Below the pieces are notes generated by a model. It did not search any database. It saw nothing but the letters and a program-made list of their open reading frames with translations, and was not told the origin of the DNA. A program made the translations under genes and the position numbers. 64,000 bases of DNA from contig CACVBU010000472.1 of the NCBI GenBank assembly GCA_902728285.1, forward strand, positions 372,001 through 436,000. Reading direction: 5' to 3'. Numbering within the stretch: position 1 is the first letter of the stretch; each line of letters opens with the position of its first letter. Shown in pieces: positions 19,366 through 30,344 of the stretch. Origin of the DNA: Clytia hemisphaerica (taxonomy: Eukaryota > Cnidaria > Hydrozoa > Leptothecata > Clytiidae).

Positions 19366-19635
19366 TCCAAAATTTTCTCTTCATGCCAATAGCTCAGCGA
19401 GTTTTCAGAACATTTTGAAGATATTTTTTCACACAAATAGAAGTTGTACGATAGAAGAGTAAAATTTAATGAACAAAAATTGTGACAATATCTTATGAAA
19501 TATCTATTTTGATTCTTTATGTTTTTGTTTTTGCATTTTTTTCTGTTATTTTTTGCTTTTTGTTTTGTTTATTTTTTATGAATAATTTTATTGACATACT
19601 TAACGAAAAATGAAAATTGTTCCTTCAATTCTCGC

Positions 19636-19994
19636 CCCGGGGGGGGGGGGGTACTAGGGTTGGTGAATGAGGGGTATGTGCGGACGGGACCTCCGAAAAC
19701 CGACCCTTAGAGAGACCAAATTTTAGTGAAAAAGTGACCCTTAGAGAGACTTTTTCGAAAAATTTTCTCTGATTTTCAAAAATTTCCTACCCTTAATGAG
19801 ACTTTTTTGTAATTTTTTCTCTCAAAATCAATTTTTTTTCTAAAAATCGTGATTTTTCCCACCCTTTGAGAGACTACTTTGAAATTTCCTGATTTTTGTA
19901 ACCCTTAGAGAGACTTTGAAAGGTGAAAAACCCGACCTTTACCGTCAGCACATACCCAGCACCTATTTTTGCCTAAGTACCCCCCCCCCCCCGG
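19636..19994. mobile_element. Poly-G/poly-C terminated MITE, copy B (8-bp TSD)
   Basis: Begins CCC then a run of G, and ends with a run of C then GG. Perfect 8-bp direct repeats ATTCTCGC lie at 19628-19635 and 19995-20002. The arms share gggtatgtgc-ggacggg (left) with cgtcagcacataccc (right). The internal word cccttagagagac recurs four to five times. Same architecture as 7461-7773. Confidence 0.87.
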
Positions 19995-20691
19995 ATTCTC
20001 GCTCGCTTGATGCTAGTCTGAATCGCAGACCTCTACAATTCCGTAGGTAGTATAAGAGCAATCTGTTAAAGGATGCTAGCAGGCTAGTATATATAAACTA
20101 TGGTATGTGCCATTAATCATCCAGTACAAAAGTATTAAGCTTCCCAAAGTCCACTTTTAAGGCTAAGTGTTGAAATCAGCAAAGATGAGAATAATTTTGG
20201 AAAATTTTCTCTGCACTGAAAGGGTCCGTCTTCAAATGCCTAATTTAGGCCGCGCGTACGGTCATTTTCGAATCGAATGACCTCCCCACTCCGAGGAGAA
20301 AGCAAAACTTTAATGCTTTGATGATGCTCGTGTTACGTTTAACGAGAAAGCTTTGCGATTTGATTTGTACCTGTTCATTTACTAAAGAGTGAATTGAATT
20401 ATTTGTAACCCTCCTTAGATAAGAGATTTTGAGATGTGAAGGGCGCTCAAACATGCTAGTTCGAATGGAGGGATTCTGTAGACTGGAGTCGTTTATAATG
20501 CGTGTAATACAGTAGTTTACCAATCGCCTATCGGCCAAAACTTAGTCAGCCTTAAGGGACTAAATTTTGGCTTGATGTCTAGAATTAGGGCCAACTAAAT
20601 ACGATAATACGATTATTCTTACGGGATTTAGTTTGCATAAACTAAAATTGTTCCCTAAATTACTTTTTGCTTTCTTTCTACTTTATGTCTG

Positions 20692-20805
20692 ACGAGTTAA
20701 TTAACTCGTCAATTTATGGTGCACCTTAATCTTACGAGTTAATTAACTCGTCAATTTATGGTGCAGGGATGGTGCACCTTAAATTGACGAGTTAAATTTT
20801 CATGA
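20692..20805. repeat. Cluster of 42-bp palindromic units, left array
   Basis: Units centre on the 20-bp palindrome gacgagttaattaactcgtc and are joined by caatttatggtgcacctt spacers. Two full units and a partial one are present. The same unit occurs in the opposite orientation in a second array at 23353-23492. Confidence 0.85.
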
Positions 20806-20935
20806 AACCAAGTTGGTCAAAAATTCTAAAATTCAGATTAAAATAGGCATACATTCAATATATTATTGAATTGAAAATTATTAGTGTGTTTTTGAGAAAT
20901 GTCAGGTCATTTGACTTGGAAAGAGCAATCTCTTG

Positions 20936-22631
20936 CGTAGATACTAAACACCGAAACGGGTGGGAAACTAGTGGAAACGAATGCAAACGGGTGGAAACGA
21001 ATGGTGAAACGAGTGGAAACGAGTGGTGAAACGGGTGGAAACGAATGAAAAACAACTGGATACACATGAAAACGAGTGGAAACGAGTGCTAGGGGGTAAA
21101 GATAATTTGGCATTCGCGTTCTATTCAGGTTCTAATGGTGATTGGTGCCATATACTTGATGGACCTTTACGTTTTGGCGAAAATATATTGTATTAAGAAG
21201 TATAAAAATGATGTTTGGATAAACAAATTTTCGTTACTTTTTGCTCACCGAAAACCAATATTGCTTTCCCACTAAAAATCGTTAAAACCAATTTTATTCA
21301 GTCCCCTTAAAACAAAATTGAAAATTCCATCTTTTTACCACCTTTTTTGTACACGAACTGGTCGAAATTTGAACAAAATATACTTGACACGTTTTCGCGA
21401 ATTTTCGGCCTTTTCGAAAAATCGTTTTGCATTGCTCTTTCACGAAATTAAATTACGCGAACAAATAATGAACATCAAAGAATTTAAAGATACAATTTTA
21501 TATAAAGTGAAAAGCAATATAACAGCACACTCATGGGATTTTGAATTTATTGAAAAGAGTATTGTTGCATTAAACAGACTGTACCTTTATAATCATAAAG
21601 GTTGGCGAGTCCAGTCAAAACACAGATTTGATCTGCAGCGTCACGCTTCACCTTGCCTCAATAGTTAACTCAAATTAAAACAAACTATTGCCAAACAAAC
21701 TCTGGTAGTTTTTTATTATTTCAGAGAAGTAAATGCTATATTATGGCACACAAATTGTTGTGTGTTTTTTCCCAAACGAATTCCAATTAGAGAAAAGCTT
21801 TATTTCGATTGGGATAAAAAATGTGATCTAAAATATATTAAAAAACTTACCGCTTACAAGACTTCATCTTTCCTGACAAACACCGTAAACAAGCCAAGAT
21901 TGGTCGCTCTCGCTGGAAGTAAACAAACACTGTAGTTAGTGTTATAGTTTGGAATGCAAAAAGCTAAAATCTTCCTTTTACAAACTCTCCTGGTGAAAAT
22001 TATACCAGATCGATTGGAGGGCTTTTCCGAGGGCTTTATACAATGTAATGGTCCAGATACACAAAAGGACGCCCAGAAAAGGAAGGTTTATGTACACCCT
22101 TTGATAAAAATAAAAGGAAGGTTTTAAAAATTGGAAGCAAGCAACACACAGTACAGACAGGTCTTATTAGGAAAAAAACCTTCCCTTATATTAAAAAGAC
22201 TTTGCAGTGATCATTCACATCCTAAGGAAATATCAAGAATATATGCTTTGCAGCAACAACCATGTTTCTTTGTCATAAAAAATCCAACCATAAAAAACAT
22301 ATAACATCAAAACACAAAAGTATCTGAAATACTGGATTTGGTTTCAAATGAAAATAAGCTGCTTACTTACTACCAAAAAGAAAATCGCTTCCATTCTGTT
22401 ATCAAAGCAGCGTTCTGTTTTTAACAATGTTTTAAGAGGCATTTGAAAAAAATTTATTAGTTTGATATGAACCCCTAGCACTCGTTTCCACTCGTTTTCA
22501 TGTGTTTCCAGTTGTTTTTCATTCGTTTCCACCCGTTTCGCCACTCGTTTCCACTCGTTTCACCACACGTTTCCACCCGTTTGCATTCGTTTCCACTAGT
22601 TTCCCACCCGTTTCGGGGTTTAGTATCTACG
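20936..22631. mobile_element. Foldback element with 9-bp TSD and minisatellite arms (GGAAACGA type)
   Basis: Starts CGTAGATACTAAAC and ends GTTTAGTATCTACG, flanked by perfect 9-bp direct repeats AATCTCTTG (20927-20935 and 22632-22640). Each arm (20936-21095 and about 22470-22631) continues into tandem variants of gggtggaaacgaatg and gagtggaaac, in inverted orientation. The 1.4-kb centre has no recognisable transposase; the 116-residue frame at 21318-21668 matches nothing known to me. A 9-bp duplication with long arms resembles nonautonomous Mutator-like (MULE) elements. Confidence 0.85.
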
Positions 22632-22657
22632 AATCTCTTGAGGTTTATCACGGGATA

Positions 22658-23083
22658 CACTCATTTTGTTTTATAAGCATACGGTAAATTTTGGCTGAAG
22701 CTCACTATGCTTAAGTAAAGCTCAATTTTGAGCCTCGACTATGCTTAACCCTATGCTTGGTGAAGGGTAAATATTTGTTAATATTTTAGAGGATATTTTA
22801 TTTTTTACGTTCACAAAAACGAATAGCTTATTGTAAGTTTAGAAAGTGTACATTCTTAAGAGACCAAGTTGTGTTATTTATAAGAGATTAAACAAAATAA
22901 AATCACCAATTTTGTTTGTAATTCTCTTCTTCGTTCTTCTGTTATTTTCTGAAGTTTTGGAAATTATGATTCTAAAAATTTCTTTGGCTGAGCCTCAAGG
23001 TATGCTTAGCATATGCTTAATTTTTCTGGAAATTTGAGCTTCAGTATGCTTATAAACGTTATGCCTATAAAACAAAATGAGTG
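22658..23083. mobile_element. TA-flanked MITE, ATAAGCATA family
   Basis: Ends CACTCATTTTGTTTTATAAG and complement, each next to TA (22656-22657 and 23084-23085). The word TATGCTTA, complementary to the TAAGCATA just inside the terminus, recurs at least six times internally. It has the same construction as the AAGAACA, AAGAATA and AAGGAAC families. Confidence 0.82.
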
Positions 23084-23352
23084 TAGTGCGTTTATCTTCG
23101 TGATATTGTAGATTGTTTACGTTTTTTCTGTTAGGAATTTCAAGCATTCAGGTTGGTTTCTTTATTTTTATGTGTTAATTTGAGTAGGGATTTGATTTAG
23201 TCACTGTGAAAATGGAGTTTGTTTGTGTAAAAGTGAAATACATTTAGTTTGTAAATAAAGTTTTGTAGTGGTCAACTAGGGGAGGCGTTATTGAGGTCAT
23301 CAGTTGAATGCTGTCACTCTAGCGAAGTTTTCGGCCCTTATTCAAAAATAAA

Positions 23353-23492
23353 TTGACGAGTTAATTAACTCGTAAGATTAAGGTGCACCATAAATTGACG
23401 AGTTGATTAACTCGTAAGATTATGGTGCACCATAAATTGACGAGTTAATTAACTCGTAAGATTAAGGTGCACCATAAATTGACGAGTTAAAT
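23353..23492. repeat. Cluster of 42-bp palindromic units, right array
   Basis: About three and a half units of gacgagttaattaactcgta plus agattaaggtgcaccataaatt, in inverted orientation relative to 20692-20805. The two arrays bracket 2.5 kb containing the 9-bp-TSD foldback and a TA-flanked MITE. They may be the arms of an older, larger foldback element, but clean ends were not found. Confidence 0.85.
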
Positions 23493-24577
23493 TATCTACT
23501 TGTGACGTCATAATTTCCCATTGATGACGTCACATTTAACGTAGCTCGTGTTTTTTGTAACTCGTGTTTTTTAACTCGTGTTTTTTAACTCGTGTTTTCC
23601 GAGCCTCACAGAGATCACACAATAATATCTCCTCTGCTTCATGTCCGCTGTTTCATTTCCAAAAATCGCACCGGGTAGTCCGTATTTTTTAATCGCCGGA
23701 CAAATAAAATTTCTTGCATAATTTATGCACAATTCTGCATGTTTATGAAAACCCTGGGCTCACTGCAAGATGGCTACTGTAGCAGGGAGGTTGTGATAGA
23801 ACATTACCTGAGCTGACAAAATTTGTTAAATTTGAGACTTATTTCTGGCTTGGATTCCTAACATTTGGTATCCTTGAACACCACTGTATGATGTTTAGCT
23901 GCTTATACACCTAAGGAGGCAAAAATGAATGAAGAAATGTAAGAATTAAACCGAAAATTTTCTAAATTCTTCTATATTTTTTGTTTGTTTTGATTTATTT
24001 TAACAAAATTTTAATTCACTCACAATGAGTTAATTAAAGCATGAACATGATCAAATTCAATTTGATATCATACTATTGTAGTGTCTCCATAACTCGAACC
24101 CCAGGGGTACAGAAAATTTGTTTCAGTTCAGGAAATTTTGAGTTCCGTGAAATGAGTACCGTGAAGGGGGAAACTTGCATAGTCATCAAATGACTGACCA
24201 ATCAAAGCAGCAAAATTTCAAAACAAATGAACTATGCAGTTCTACTCTACCATTTTTGTTTTGATTTAATTTTGTATTTTAATGTTAATGACCAGCCAGG
24301 TCATTCATTTGAGGGCTATGCATGTTAGAGTTAGCCTCCACTGATCAGTTGGGTGTTTAAGATAAAAACGGCAATTATTGCTCTTTTTGGCAATTATTGC
24401 CGAAAATGGCAATTTTTTCAGCGATGAAATGCCAAGTCAGCAAAATATGTTATCCTTATAAGGGCAAAGACGTCAAAGGTGTTTGAAAATTGTAAATTGC
24501 ATTGAGGAAAAGGTTTTTCAGATTTTTAAAAGTGATTTTTTCAATTTTTTGCTGCTCAATAACATGAAAAGCTCTAA
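23493..24577. other. Intergenic DNA, few features
   Basis: Contains repeated taactcgtgtttttt words just after the palindromic array, and a pogo-like piece at 24078-24165. No conserved coding potential is seen. Confidence 0.45.
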
Positions 24578-24581
24578 AATA

Positions 24582-24747
24582 GACCTTTTTTCAAAGAGGC
24601 CACCCTGTTGAATAATTATGTAGTCCAGCAGAAAAACAATGATAAAACCATGCATAATTATTACAATACAAATGCATACATACTATCATTGTTTTTATGG
24701 CTGGACTACATAATTATTCAACAGGACGTCCTCTTTGAAAAAAGGTC
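24582..24747. mobile_element. Near-perfect hairpin MITE with TA flanks
   Basis: Arms of about 60 bp: gaccttttttcaaagagg at the left, its complement at the right, continuing through gttgaataattatgtagtcc. TA at 24580-24581 and 24748-24749. The 40-bp centre is unique. Confidence 0.85.
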
Positions 24748-24777
24748 TATAATATGTAAAAAGATCCTGCATCGATG

Positions 24778-25311
24778 CCGAAAGGTTGGCAAACGATATC
24801 ATACTCCAGGATGCATCGCCTCAATATTTTCCCCCTATTTTCTACTTTCCTATCTACTATCCCGATTTTCTGTCTTTCTCAAGTGTTCCTAACTGTTTTC
24901 TAAGTATTTTTCTGAAATTTGCCCGTACCGGTGAAACAGGTCTCCGACCCCGGCTCGAACCACCAAATGCAAGCAACCTTGGTTTACAAACCCAACGCCT
25001 AACCGCTTACGCCAACGAGACACGGCAGAAAGTTGTCATTCACAAATACTTATAGCATGTAATTTACAGACCTTAATTAAGAAAGCTCCCAACCCTACCG
25101 GTGCCCCTACAAGGATCCCGTAGGGATCCTAAGGGAGCCTAAGTTAAGTCACAGGGTACGAATGCCCCTAAGAAGGCCTGCGGCCTTATATTGTGACTCT
25201 CGAGCTCCAACCCTAACCCTGACTGATAATAACCGAACCCCCGTCTAGGTCCGCGGATTGAAAAATTTCACTTGCATCCTGGAGTATGATATCGTCTGCC
25301 AACCATGCCGA
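24778..25311. mobile_element. Inverted-repeat-bounded block containing a tRNA-like SINE head
   Basis: Arms 24778-24816 and 25272-25311 are about 90% inverted copies (tggcaaacgatatcatactc against gagtatgatatcgtctgcca). Inside are a tRNA-like sequence (24940-25021) and a GC-rich stretch (25080-25255) with palindromes aggatcccgtagggatcct and aaggcctgcggcctt, unlike the AT-rich surroundings. Confidence 0.55.
24940..25021 (-). tRNA. tRNA-Thr(UGU)-like pseudogene or SINE head
   Basis: On the minus strand it begins GTCTCGTTGGCGTAAGCGG, with an A-box-like TGGCGTAAGCGG. It has a 7-nt anticodon loop TTTGTAA with anticodon TGT and a B-box GGTTCGAGCC, and ends GGAGAC, pairing with the first five bases. 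The T-stem does not pair and the variable region is too long. It is therefore a polymerase III promoter-bearing relic rather than a working tRNA. Confidence 0.5.
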
Positions 25312-25332
25312 AACACAGCTAGAAAGAAAAAA

Positions 25333-26323
25333 CGGCTAGTTCGAAACACGGGTCACGGGTCACGGGTTACGGGGCACGGGGTACGGGTCACGGGTCACGG
25401 GGCACGGGGCATACAATTTACAGACCGGAAAAAATATAACGATATCATGACGTATAATTCATAACACGTACTACATAACACATATAATAGTACTAATACT
25501 ACTAGTATAGTATGTCTGAAACAATTATATACGAATAGTATTATCATGAAAATTTTTCAATAATATATCACCCACAAATTTTGACAAAATGATATTGAAT
25601 GACAAAAATATTGTCAAAATCATGAAATATAAGGCCTCTGAACCAATTTACAGCAAAATGTTTTTTCATAGTCAATAGGATGCTAATCATGTGACTGGAT
25701 ACAGATTGATGTGTTTTAAAATGATTAAATGTTGCAAGATAGTGGTTTTAGAGATATGAGTATAATTACGTCATTTTTATTAAAAATTCATAATGGTAGG
25801 TGGAAAATATTGACACATTTATAAAGTACCATCATTTCTACGTTATTATCCATTAAAATTATATTCATACTCAAGGTGATGGAGGGGATATAATGAGATA
25901 TGATTTAACAATAGTCGTACTATCATTTTCGTGAGAAAGCTCGCTTTTCAGGCGATGGGAATTGTAATATGTATATTACTTACGTATAACATATAACATG
26001 CATATAACACTAAAAGTGTATTATTGATAATATAAGCTTATTATATGTATGTAATATGTTGCGGTGTTTTCTGGTCTGCATTATACACGACGCAAACTTC
26101 GAAAGCACGTGGAAAGCACGTGGTTAGGTTTTAGCGTTTTAAATAGTCATACGTGGCTAAAATACCTTAAAATTGATTTTTTCGATAATTTTTAGTGTTT
26201 GTAAAACATTTTCTGTTTGAATTACTTTGATCTGAGCTGCCCCGTCACCCCGTGACCCGTGACCCGTGCCCCGTAACCGGTGCCCCGTGACCCGGACCCG
26301 TGACCCGTGTTTCGAACTAGCCG
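25333..26323. mobile_element. Foldback element with 9-bp TSD and (ACGGGTC)n arms
   Basis: Starts CGGCTAGTTCGAAACACGGG and ends with its exact complement; the first 29 bp match perfectly. Both arms continue as degenerate 7-bp tandems (cacgggt, cacgggg) for about 80 bp. Perfect 9-bp direct repeats AAGAAAAAA flank it (25324-25332 and 26324-26332). The 830-bp AT-rich centre has no coding capacity. The architecture matches 20936-22631 although the sequences are unrelated; the 9-bp duplication suggests a MULE-type transposase. Confidence 0.88.
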
Positions 26324-26978
26324 AAGAAAAAATAAAACCCCCGTCGTAAGTTTGTTTACATATGACTTGATTTTGCTATTTGTATTTCTGACAAAAACCA
26401 GTTGAAAACAAAACTGAACGAGGCACAGTGCGCCTATTTATTGTGAGAGGGTGTCAAATACCACGTGTTCAATAATAAAATCAACTTTACTTTCCAAAAA
26501 CAGCAATTTTCATTTGTTTACTTTTTTTACTTTTCTGCTGATTCCGCATTTCAGCGTTGAAAAAATTGCCGTTTGCATCTTAAACACCCAACTGCTGATG
26601 CAAGTTATCCGATCTCACGTAGTAGCAACTCCAGAAGATCTTTCAAATTTTTTTTCAAAACCTATCCTATCTTTTAGAGCTTTGAAAAAGAAAGAAAATG
26701 AGGGGTCATAGGCCTCCAGAAGAGGATAAGTGGTTGTAAAGATATTCGAATTTTAGTGTCAAAAATTTGACTATAAAATGTCAAAAAAAGGTTGAAAATA
26801 GCTTGGAAAAATTCGAAAAATGTGTCAAAAAAGAAAAAAGATATTTCCCAGTCAGGCTTCTTTAATTTTGCATATTATCTCTTTTTCTAGTGTAGCTAGA
26901 GACCTGAAATTTGGAGGGAGGATTCTTTGATGGTGTTAGAATATATATAGTATATTTATGAAAATAACAAAAGATATA

Positions 26979-27366
26979 CCTTATTGGTATATATTTTCGC
27001 GTGTTACAAATTTTCGCGGGTACTTAATTTCGCGAGTTTTTTGGTCAATTTTCGCGAAATATAATACTGTTTAAATTTTTCAAAATTACAAAATCGCGAA
27101 ATTAGATACACGCGAAAAAATTTTTCTTAGTATTTTGTTAGTATTTTTACATCAAAAACGTTGTGTTTCAAGCAAAATCAGTCTTTTTCTTGATTTATAT
27201 TCCCTCTTTCTGAAAATACCTAGTTTAGTGAATCGCAAAATTTAATACACGCGAAAATTTTCCAGAAGTCGGCAATCGTGAAATTTAATACACGCGAACA
27301 CGTTTTTTCGAAAAAATTTTGCGATTCGCAAAAATTTGTAACACGCGAAAATATATACCAATAAGG
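26979..27366. mobile_element. TA-flanked MITE with TTTTCGCG arms
   Basis: Both ends read CCTTATTGGTATATATTTTC then GCGTGTTACAAATTTT, next to TA (26977-26978 and 27367-27368). Multiple internal ttcgcg/cgcgaa words. A related cluster of ttcgcgg words occurs at 35700-35830. Confidence 0.82.
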
Positions 27367-28039
27367 TATCTTTTTTTGAAAAAAGAAGACATTGCATTGT
27401 TTTATTTTTGTTTTTGAAGAAAACTTGGAAAAGGTTGAAATGAGTCAAAAAATATGATAGGACCCATTTTCAAGGGGCCTCTGGAAATGGAGTTGGAAAT
27501 GCACTTTACCAATTTGCTGTCTAGCCCGAGTCCACAGTGTTATATACCGCTGGAAGGCTAAGATCACGAGCTTTCTTTTAGTAAAAACCGGACACTTTAG
27601 AATACATAGAAAAAAGTTCGAAGGGTTCAAAGTTCACGGAAAAATGAAACATTCGGTTTGACGTCAACGAAAGTTGCCTGACTTCTGGAGTCGCTATCTC
27701 ACGGTACCAGCCAGTTGCCAGCGTCATCAGCAGGCATCTTGGACTTGGACCATCATGCATGCTGAATAGTTTTTTTCACATAGCCTGGAATCATGTCTTT
27801 GAGTAGTCAGAACTAGTAAGCGAGTCCAATAAGTTGTCGCATTCTCCCAAACAACTATTTCACTGTCGAATATACCGTCAACTGCTCTAAACTTGGGATA
27901 GCCTGGAGATCCATGCTACGGTTTCTTATTCTATATACTGATGGTGAAATATACAGCATGTTATGGGCTGAGAGTTTGAATTTCCCAAATCCTAATAACG
28001 GTTGAAAACATAGCCAATCAAATTTTATTATTTTTTACT

Positions 28040-28050
28040 GGTCACACTTT
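28040..28050. repeat. Target-site duplication, left copy
   Basis: GGTCACACTTT, identical to 30345-30355. Together they bracket the LINE insertion and fix its ends. Confidence 0.88.
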
Positions 28051-28078
28051 TGATAAATACGAAGTTCTCACTACTGCT

Positions 28079-29431
28079 ATGACTTCTGCTGCTTCAACTG
28101 TATTGCCACAAAAAGCTCGTGTTAGTCCAGACTGGTTCACCGAAAATGAAACTGAATTGTCAAATTTGATTGAAAAGAGAAACCTTGCTATACTATGTAA
28201 AATGAATCGTGTTACAAGAAGGACCACTGAAAACCTTTGTGTCGCTCGGAAGCAGTTGAAATCTGCCATCTCAAGGGCAAAGAACAATTGGATTAAAGGT
28301 GTCTGTGATAAAGTAAATCAAAGAGACACTACTCGTACCGGTACTCAGGCATATTGGGACAGCATTAAACTTTTAAAAAGGGGAATGGAAAAACCTCCCC
28401 CAAGCAAGCAAACGATGATGATGAAACCGAACGGTGACAGATGTACCAGCCCTGAAGAAAATGCTAATGTGTTCCGTGACCATTTTGAGAATCTCTACGA
28501 CAGACCAGCTACTTTCGATCCATCTGTGTTAGACCTCTTAGAACAACGACCGATTTTTCCGAATATTGATTATATCCCAGATGACAATGAGATACGTAAA
28601 GCCATCGGTCGCCTCAAGAACAAAGCACCGGGAGATTCGTCTCTTACACCTCAAATGTTCAAAACTCTACTTGAGGACAACGTATGTTTTAATCTACTTA
28701 AAGATATTATCGTTGATATATGGGTGAACGAAATTTGCCCTACTGATTGGAACACTGGTCTCCTCAGGATATTACCTAAAAAGGGGGATTTAAGAAAGCC
28801 CGGGAACTATCGAGGCATTATGCTCTTAGAATCCTCTTATAAAGTAATTGCTATCCTGATTCACAGTCGACTTCAACCACTTATCGAGAGCCTAGATCAT
28901 GAAACTCAATGCGGTTTTCGAAAAGATAGGGGTTGCGTAGATGCGGTGTTTTCTGTCAAGCTGGCAATAAAGAAACGCAGAGAGCATAATCAAGAGACTT
29001 GGATACTGTTTCTAGACCTTGTCAAAGCCTTTGATAGGGTCCCTCGCCAACTTCTATGGATGGTCCTTGAGAAATTCGGTACGCCAAAGAAGCTCGTTTC
29101 GCTGCTCAAATCACTTCATTCATCCTTCCAAGTGAAATTCGTAGTCGACGAAGTGTCCCACACGCTGAAATGCACAATAGGCGTCAAACAAGGAGACATA
29201 TTAGGACCGGCCCTGTTCACCATCTTCATCGCTGCAATCATGATCACCTGGAGAAAGAAAACGAACCGATCACTCTGTCTTTTCCACACAAAAAATGATT
29301 TCCAGATGACGGGTCGTCGTTACAATGCCAAAGGTTCCGAATTCCCAGTCGAAGACTCCGAATATGCAGACGACACTGCAGTACTTTCGAATCTCGCGAG
29401 ACTTTGGCTGAGTACTCACCGCTACTTTTGA
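28079..29431 (+). pseudogene. LINE reverse transcriptase, N-terminal/palm part
   Basis: A 450-codon frame with the RT blocks in order: IGRLKNKAPGDSSLTPQMFK (about residues 178-197), LPKKGDLRKPGNYRGIMLLE, CGFRKDRGCVDAVFS, FLDLVKAFDRVPR (first catalytic Asp), GVKQGDILGPALF, and SEYADDTAV (second and third Asp, codons 427-435). The frame leaves register just after YADD and stops at 29431. The homologous reading continues in a second frame, then in the frame of 29451-30206, so two single-base-type shifts lie in about 29375-29450. Inactive as it stands. Confidence 0.88.
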
Positions 29432-29450
29432 ACATTTCGATCTTTTCGGT

Positions 29451-30206
29451 ATGGAAATCCATAAAGGTGACCTAGAACATCCAGACAAACCTGCGAAAAC
29501 GGAAGTTCTATTCGTATCCGCTCCTGAGAAATCTTACCGAAACGCTGCCACTTTTGATGATACTGATCTTTCAAATATCAATTTTGGTGGAAGTTATTTC
29601 TTCCCTGTAGTTGAAAAGTTCTGTTACCTCGGCACCATGATTACCCGCGACTGTAAAGATTGCGAAGATGTATGTTGTCGAATCAAAAAAGCAGGTAATG
29701 CCTTTGGTGCATTACGTAGTTCTTTATTCTCAAACCCATCGATAACGTATGAAGCCAAAGGTGCTGCCTATTGTATCCTCATCCTTCCCATTCTTCTGTA
29801 TGGTGCAGAATCTTGGTGTTTAACGGAAAATCTTTATAATCAATTACGAACATTTCATCATAGATGTGCTCGTTCAATGCACCGAATAAATCGTCGACAC
29901 GTTTATTTACACCGGATAAGTAGTAATGAGTTGCTTGAAAATTTAAATATCCATTCGATTGATGTTTATATTACAAAAAGGCAATTGTCGTGGCTCGGCC
30001 ACGTGTCTAGAATGTCTTTTGAAAGAATGCCGAGGAAATTGTTATCTTCGTGGGTCAAAAATCGTAGACCAAGGGGCGCACCTGAATTTACTTTTGGGCG
30101 TGGAATGTATAAAGCACTTCGTCGTGCTAATATCAGTAAAGATAATTGGTTTGTTTTGGCGCAAGATCGTTGTGAATGGCGTAGAATGATTAATAGTTTT
30201 ACATAA
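29451..30206 (+). pseudogene. LINE reverse transcriptase, C-terminal part
   Basis: 251 codons continuing the same protein: EKFCYLGTMITRDCKDCEDV (thumb entry), RIKKAGNAFGALRSSLF, ILLYGAESWCLTENLYNQLR, FHHRCARSMHRINRR, RQLSWLGHVSRM, and an end in CEWRRMINSFT. The LLYGAE.W and WLGH.RM landmarks are typical of RTE-like elements. Stop TAA at 30204-30206. Confidence 0.85.
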
Positions 30207-30344
30207 TGTCTATTTTTTAGTGCTATATTGTTTTGCTTTATTACGCGTAGTAATTTCCTAGAGATATTTTATTTAATATTTAATTTTTCTAGGCCAATTC
30301 CTAATGATCTAGGATGGTTCACTCTCTCTCTCTCTCTCTCTCTC

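Larger units (their letters stand above)
18123..20935. other. Downstream flank of OPA1: repeats only
   Basis: Presumed 3' UTR then intergenic DNA. It contains a C14 run at 18376, a foldback with gctaactatcc/ggatagct ends (about 18844-19165), a pogo-like piece, poly-G MITE copy B and the first palindromic cluster. No conserved protein frame is seen on either strand. Confidence 0.55.
28051..30344 (+). mobile_element. 5'-truncated LINE (RTE-like reverse transcriptase) with (CT)n tail
   Basis: The 2.29-kb insertion lies between perfect 11-bp duplications. It opens inside coding sequence (DKYEVLTTAM...), so the endonuclease and 5' region are missing by truncation, as in target-primed reverse transcription that ends early. 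The 3' end after the stop at 30206 is about 115 bp of AT-rich UTR, then a (TC)n tract directly against the duplication. The element itself retains most of the RT domain and the C-terminal region. Moderate age: open frames are long but broken at two points. Confidence 0.9.

Noticed and set aside
21318..21668. 116-residue frame inside the 9-bp-TSD foldback as a possible transposase
   Set aside because: No recognisable motif, low-complexity AT-rich codons, and no catalytic residues identifiable.
20692..23492. Regular palindromic repeats that could suggest a CRISPR array
   Set aside because: The genome is an animal's, spacers are identical rather than unique, units are inverted between arrays, and no cas genes are present.
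25215..25232. ccaaccctaaccctgac as an interstitial telomere repeat
   Set aside because: Only about two imperfect units; too short to distinguish from chance in a GC-rich patch.
28042..28287. Minus-strand 81-residue frame opposite the LINE
   Set aside because: Shadow of the reverse-transcriptase coding sequence.
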